DNA of 9,024 bases from Spirochaetales bacterium (lineage in GTDB: Bacteria > Spirochaetota > Spirochaetia > DSM-27196 > PWMO01), in contig SKLB01000223.1 of the NCBI GenBank assembly GCA_007123465.1, forward strand, positions 1 through 9,024, written 5' to 3'. The notes under the pieces were generated by a model that was not told the DNA's origin, searched no databases, and saw nothing but the letters and a program-made list of their open reading frames with translations. Of this stretch, positions 6,234-9,024 are shown piece by piece (the first letter of the stretch is position 1; each line of letters opens with the position of its first letter). The position numbers and the translations under genes are program-made.

Positions 6234-8023
6234 TACAGCAGCGCGCCGATCTGCGCTATGGCGCCGCCGAGCAGGAAGGCGGTGCCGGTGGTCAGTAGCA
6301 GCATGCCGATGGCGGTGCGCACGCCGAACTCACGGCCCAGGGTAGCAACAACCGCAATGCACGGTACGTAGAAAAGCCCTACGGTAGCGCCCACAAAGAG
6401 CTGCAGCCGGGTCAGCGGCATATCGAGCAGCGGCAGCACCGTCAGCTCACGGCGCACCACACCCAGCAGCAGCGGCACTGCGGCTTGCTGCGGCAGGCGC
6501 AGCCATCCGGTTACCAGCGGCGCCAGCAGCACCCCGATCTGCGCCAGCAGGCCGCTCTCGTAGAGCAGCGCCGCCACACCAACCGCCACCACCATCGGCA
6601 GGGCTCCGTCGGTGAGATAGTTCCTGGCGCGCGCCAGCAGTTTCTGCAGCATTACTGCCGGACGCGGCATCAGCAGTTCGGGAAGCTCAAACACCAGTTG
6701 CGAACGTGCGCCGGGAAGCAGGCGGTCTGTGATCAGTCCGGCAATGATCATCACCAGGAACGAGAGACCAAAAAGCGCCACCACCAGCCACACACTGGAT
6801 TCAGCCAGCAGCGCGAACAGCGCCCCGGTCTGCGATATGCAGGGCACAGCCAGCGAGATCAGCGTAGCCACAATGAGCCGTTCACGGCGTGAGCCCATCG
6901 CGCGGGTGGACAAAATACCGGGAATCGCGCAGCCGTAGCCGAGTAACAGCGAGATACTGTGCGATCCCCTCAGACCGATCTTTGACAGCAGCCCGTCGAG
7001 CAGCACTGCAAATCGCGGCAGGTAACCGGAGTCCTCCAGCAGGCTGATTGCCAGATAGAAGGAGAGCACGTACGGCAGTACCAGGGTGAACGGCCACTCG
7101 ATACCCTTGATCAGCAGTCCATATTCGCCAATCAGAATGTTCTGAAAAAGGCCGGGCCCAATCGCACGCGTGACCGCGGCAGTCAAGAGCGGGAAGAGGT
7201 AACCGCGCGCGATCGGCAGCAGCAGCAGCTGGCGCATACCCATCCCCAGCCCCACAATCAAGCCAAACGCCAGCGCAAGAACCAGTAACGCTACCGCTAA
7301 CCCCGGCCACGGGCGCACCAGAGCTTCAGAGTCAAAGCGGCGCCGGCTGCCGCGCCGCAGGGAAAACGGGCGCCGCCGAGCGGTTTGTGACGCCGCCGGC
7401 ACCGTGTGGACCGCTTGAGCGATCTCTTCGGCCAGCGGCCACAGGCCGGCTGTCTCCGTTGTCGTCGCAGAGTGCAGAGCCCCGGCGGCGGGTGGCGGTT
7501 CGCGGAGCGTCTGCGCAACAAGCTGGTGCAGCTGCGCAAACCCCTTACCGGTGACGGCAACCGTGGGCGCCACCGCAACACCCAGCCGGCGCGACAGCTC
7601 CGCGGCATCAACCGCTATTCCCCTGGCGGCGGCTACGTCGATGCGGTTCAGCACCACTACGGTGGGCTGCCGCCTCGCCAGCACCTGCAGCACCAGGTAG
7701 ACGCTGCTTTCCAGGTTGACCGCATCGGCTACCGCGATTACCAGGTCAACCGGGCGCGACAGCATCTCGATTGCCACGCGTTCGGCTTCGTTAGTGGCCG
7801 ATAGCGTGTACGTTCCGGGTACATCAACCAGCGTGGCTTCGAATTCGCCAATGCGGCCGATACCGCGCGCAAACTCCACTGTGGTGCCCGCGTAGTTGGC
7901 AACCGATACGTCCATGCCGGTGAGGCGGTTGAAGATGACACTCTTGCCGACGTTTGGAGCTCCGATCAACAGGATCTCGCAGGCGCCGGTGTCTGTGATG
8001 TCAGAGCGGGCGTGACAGCGCAT
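6233..8023 (-). CDS. feoB: Ferrous iron transporter FeoB, short form
   Basis: FeoB imports Fe(II) across the cytoplasmic membrane and carries a cytosolic GTPase. The N-terminal G domain shows G1 GAPNVGKS (21-28), G2 NYAGTTVE (43-50), G3 DVPG (67-70) and G4 NRID (126-129). An Arg-rich linker (216-230) precedes the membrane part. There, GYGCAIPG (362-369), AVPCISQTG (392-400) and FYVPCIAVVATLGREFG (551-567) keep cysteines 365, 395 and 555, equivalent to the gate cysteines of the family. About eight to ten hydrophobic segments follow residue 240. At 596 residues it is shorter than the E. coli protein (773) but close to other short FeoBs. The start at 8023 forms TGATG with the stop of the FeoA-fusion gene, so translation is coupled. 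An open frame extends upstream to 8125, but that lies inside the FeoA domain and is unlikely. The 3' end abuts the carbonic anhydrase remnant. Confidence 0.94.
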   Translation of the reverse strand: MRCHARSDITDTGACEILLIGAPNVGKSVIFNRLTGMDVSVANYAGTTVEFARGIGRIGEFEATLVDVPGTYTLSATNEAERVAIEMLSRPVDLVIAVADAVNLESSVYLVLQVLARRQPTVVVLNRIDVAAARGIAVDAAELSRRLGVAVAPTVAVTGKGFAQLHQLVAQTLREPPPAAGALHSATTTETAGLWPLAEEIAQAVHTVPAASQTARRRPFSLRRGSRRRFDSEALVRPWPGLAVALLVLALAFGLIVGLGMGMRQLLLLPIARGYLFPLLTAAVTRAIGPGLFQNILIGEYGLLIKGIEWPFTLVLPYVLSFYLAISLLEDSGYLPRFAVLLDGLLSKIGLRGSHSISLLLGYGCAIPGILSTRAMGSRRERLIVATLISLAVPCISQTGALFALLAESSVWLVVALFGLSFLVMIIAGLITDRLLPGARSQLVFELPELLMPRPAVMLQKLLARARNYLTDGALPMVVAVGVAALLYESGLLAQIGVLLAPLVTGWLRLPQQAAVPLLLGVVRRELTVLPLLDMPLTRLQLFVGATVGLFYVPCIAVVATLGREFGVRTAIGMLLLTTGTAFLLGGAIAQIGALL

Positions 8024-8874
8024 CAGGAGCTTTCGGTCAGCGGCGTGATTCCAATCTGCGATGCTATAGAGCGTTCCAGAGCAACCTGGCGTCCGCCGAT
8101 TGAGCAGATGATCGGGCCGCCCCACGGCTGGCAGGCCACCAGGCTGCAGGTCTTGCCGGGGCGCAACCCCAGCGCGGCGAGCGCCGGGAGGTCCGGTGCG
8201 TGCGAGATGGTTCCGTGTTGCCGCGGCGCGAGGTCACACAGCATGCACTGGGTGCACTCGGTGGTGGCGATATTGTTGGCGGAGATAAAATCTTCGGGTT
8301 TTCTGAGCATTACCAGTTCCTTGTGGGCAGCTATTCTGACGACCGTGCCTGCCTGAAGCAGGCCGAGTTCGCCCGGCGTCACGCGCCGGTAGGCACCGCG
8401 CAACGCACCGCGTGGATTGCGGTATACTACACGCGTGTGCGTGTCGGCAGTCTCCAGGATGCGTTGCAGTACCGCTTTCCTTGGCTGCACGTGCAGTGCA
8501 ACCACCACCGCATCGTAGCCGTGGTAGGATAAGGCCAGCCCGTTATCGTGTTGCAGGGCTATTGCGCCGGCGGCGCTGTTGCGCGGAGCCTGGCGTCTGA
8601 GTGCCTCTCGGGCGCTCACCAGCGCTTGCTGGTTACAGTCCACCGCGGTTACGTTGCAGCCGCGCCGTGCCAGACTCAATGCGGTCATCGGGTATGGACC
8701 GGACCCCAGCACCAACACGCGCGACCCGGGTGTGAGTCTGGCCAGGCGGTGTTCTGCGGCGATCATTCCGCGGTAGAAGACAGCCGTATAGATCCATCCC
8801 CAGGCGCGACAGCGTCCAGCAAGTACCTCGAGCCGCACCACGGCGCGCAGGAAGAAAGTGTAAATCCGCGACAT
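8023..8874 (-). CDS. Nicotianamine-synthase-like methyltransferase domain fused to FeoA domain
   Basis: This 283-residue protein has two parts. Residues 48-190 form a SAM-binding Rossmann domain: VLVLGSGPYPMTALSLARRG (53-72) and VTAVDC (75-80) are the cofactor motifs, and DAVVVALHV (121-129) and VVYRNPRG (149-156) follow. GSGPxPxTA resembles nicotianamine synthases and related metallophore enzymes more than ordinary methyltransferases. Residues 205-280 are a FeoA (SH3-like) domain: CDLAPRQHGTIS, LAALGLRPG and WGGPIICSIGGRQVALERSIA match its conserved blocks. The two meet at a C-x2-C-x2-C cluster (Cys207, 210, 213). FeoA normally is a separate protein of about 75-85 residues that assists FeoB; here feoB follows with a one-base overlap. 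The start at 8874 is chosen for AAGGAG seven bases upstream, but the frame stays open to the window edge. FeoA is confident; the enzymatic role is inferred and could be methylation, aminobutyryl transfer or SAM sensing. Confidence 0.82.
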   Translation of the reverse strand: MSRIYTFFLRAVVRLEVLAGRCRAWGWIYTAVFYRGMIAAEHRLARLTPGSRVLVLGSGPYPMTALSLARRGCNVTAVDCNQQALVSAREALRRQAPRNSAAGAIALQHDNGLALSYHGYDAVVVALHVQPRKAVLQRILETADTHTRVVYRNPRGALRGAYRRVTPGELGLLQAGTVVRIAAHKELVMLRKPEDFISANNIATTECTQCMLCDLAPRQHGTISHAPDLPALAALGLRPGKTCSLVACQPWGGPIICSIGGRQVALERSIASQIGITPLTESS

Positions 8875-9024
8875 GTGTACGCTCCTTGACGTGTTGCCGC
8901 TGTGCTGCCGGCCGTCCCGGTTTGCCGCCAGTGTCAGCGCGGCGGCGCTCGAGAGAAGTAGCGGCCACCAGAAAGTGATGACTCGCGACAGCAGCGTCAC
9001 TGCGGCGGCTTCACCGGCGCCGAT
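8875..9024 (-). CDS. C-terminal end of a UPF0104/LPG-synthase-TM-like membrane protein, partial
   Basis: The frame enters from the right edge with no start in view and reads GEAAAVTLLSRVITFWWPL, then LLSSAAALTLAAN. This resembles the last transmembrane segments of the UPF0104 / lysylphosphatidylglycerol synthase membrane domain family, where an A-rich stretch leads to L-x-R-x-x-T-F/Y-W-x-P. A polar stretch (NRDGRQHSGNTSRSVH) follows, and the same frame then runs without a stop into the methyltransferase-FeoA protein. Either this is the N-terminal part of a three-domain fusion, or a membrane protein gene whose stop is missing and whose downstream neighbour starts internally at 8874. The other two minus-strand frames are closed within the first 30 bases. 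Family assignment rests on about 35 residues and is tentative; members are polytopic membrane proteins linked to lipid or glycolipid handling. Confidence 0.5.
8882..8887 (-). promoter_or_regulatory. Ribosome-binding site deciding the methyltransferase-FeoA start
   Basis: AAGGAG on the minus strand sits seven bases before the ATG at 8874. It is one of the strongest Shine-Dalgarno matches in the window. It argues that the methyltransferase-FeoA protein is made on its own, even though the upstream membrane-protein frame continues into it. Confidence 0.7.

Noticed and set aside
6138..6371. Small plus-strand protein of 77 codons starting in the carbonic anhydrase remnant
   Set aside because: Its first part is the second-frame carbonic anhydrase fragment and the rest is antisense to feoB, so it is not a gene of its own.
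8024..8125. Upstream extension of FeoB by 34 codons
   Set aside because: It lies entirely within the FeoA domain coding sequence in another frame, whereas ATG at 8023 gives the normal FeoB N-terminus and a coupled TGATG junction.
8875..9024. Fur-type operator upstream of the FeoA fusion
   Set aside because: No AT-rich 19-bp palindrome resembling a Fur box was found; the region is GC-rich and coding-like.

Overview
The window is GC-rich, densely packed bacterial DNA with recognisable sigma70-type promoters. It reads as chromosomal DNA of a free-living bacterium. The sequence alone does not fix the phylum; a high-GC spirochaete or another environmental Gram-negative would fit, but this is a guess. 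No tRNA, rRNA, CRISPR array or insertion sequence was seen.

Layout, left to right. (1) 1-1186, minus: an RhlE-type DEAD-box RNA helicase whose C-terminus lies beyond the window edge, preceded by a roughly 130-nt leader with a promoter and a palindrome. (2) 1397-3774, minus: a tight three-gene operon. Its transcription order is a transketolase N-terminal (TPP) subunit, the transketolase C-terminal (pyrimidine-binding) subunit, and a small cupin; the gene junctions are 2 and 0 nt. (3) 3775-3946: a divergent promoter region with one sigma70-like promoter per strand and a central palindrome. (4) 3947-5963, plus: a DeoR-family sugar-phosphate repressor and a mannitol-1-phosphate 5-dehydrogenase (mtlD), 4 nt apart. 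(5) 5947-6218, plus: the remnant of a beta-carbonic anhydrase with a one-base frameshift and no C-terminal half. It ends about 15 bp from the 3' end of feoB. (6) 6233-9024, minus: a ferrous-iron uptake block with feoB and, upstream, a gene fusing a nicotianamine-synthase-like SAM-dependent domain to a FeoA domain. Still further upstream, in the same uninterrupted frame, is the C-terminal end of what looks like a UPF0104-type membrane protein.

How the genes may work together. Parts 2-4 look like one DeoR-controlled carbohydrate locus. MtlD would make fructose 6-phosphate from mannitol 1-phosphate, and fructose 6-phosphate is a classical transketolase donor. The split transketolase has several altered active-site motifs, however, so its true substrate may differ. 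No transporter or PTS gene is in view. Part 6 is an iron locus. FeoB carries the GTPase and the Cys-containing gate motifs, while its FeoA partner exists only as the C-terminal domain of a methyltransferase-like protein, with a C-x2-C-x2-C cluster at the domain boundary. This fusion, and its possible in-frame extension into a membrane protein, is the most unusual content of the window.
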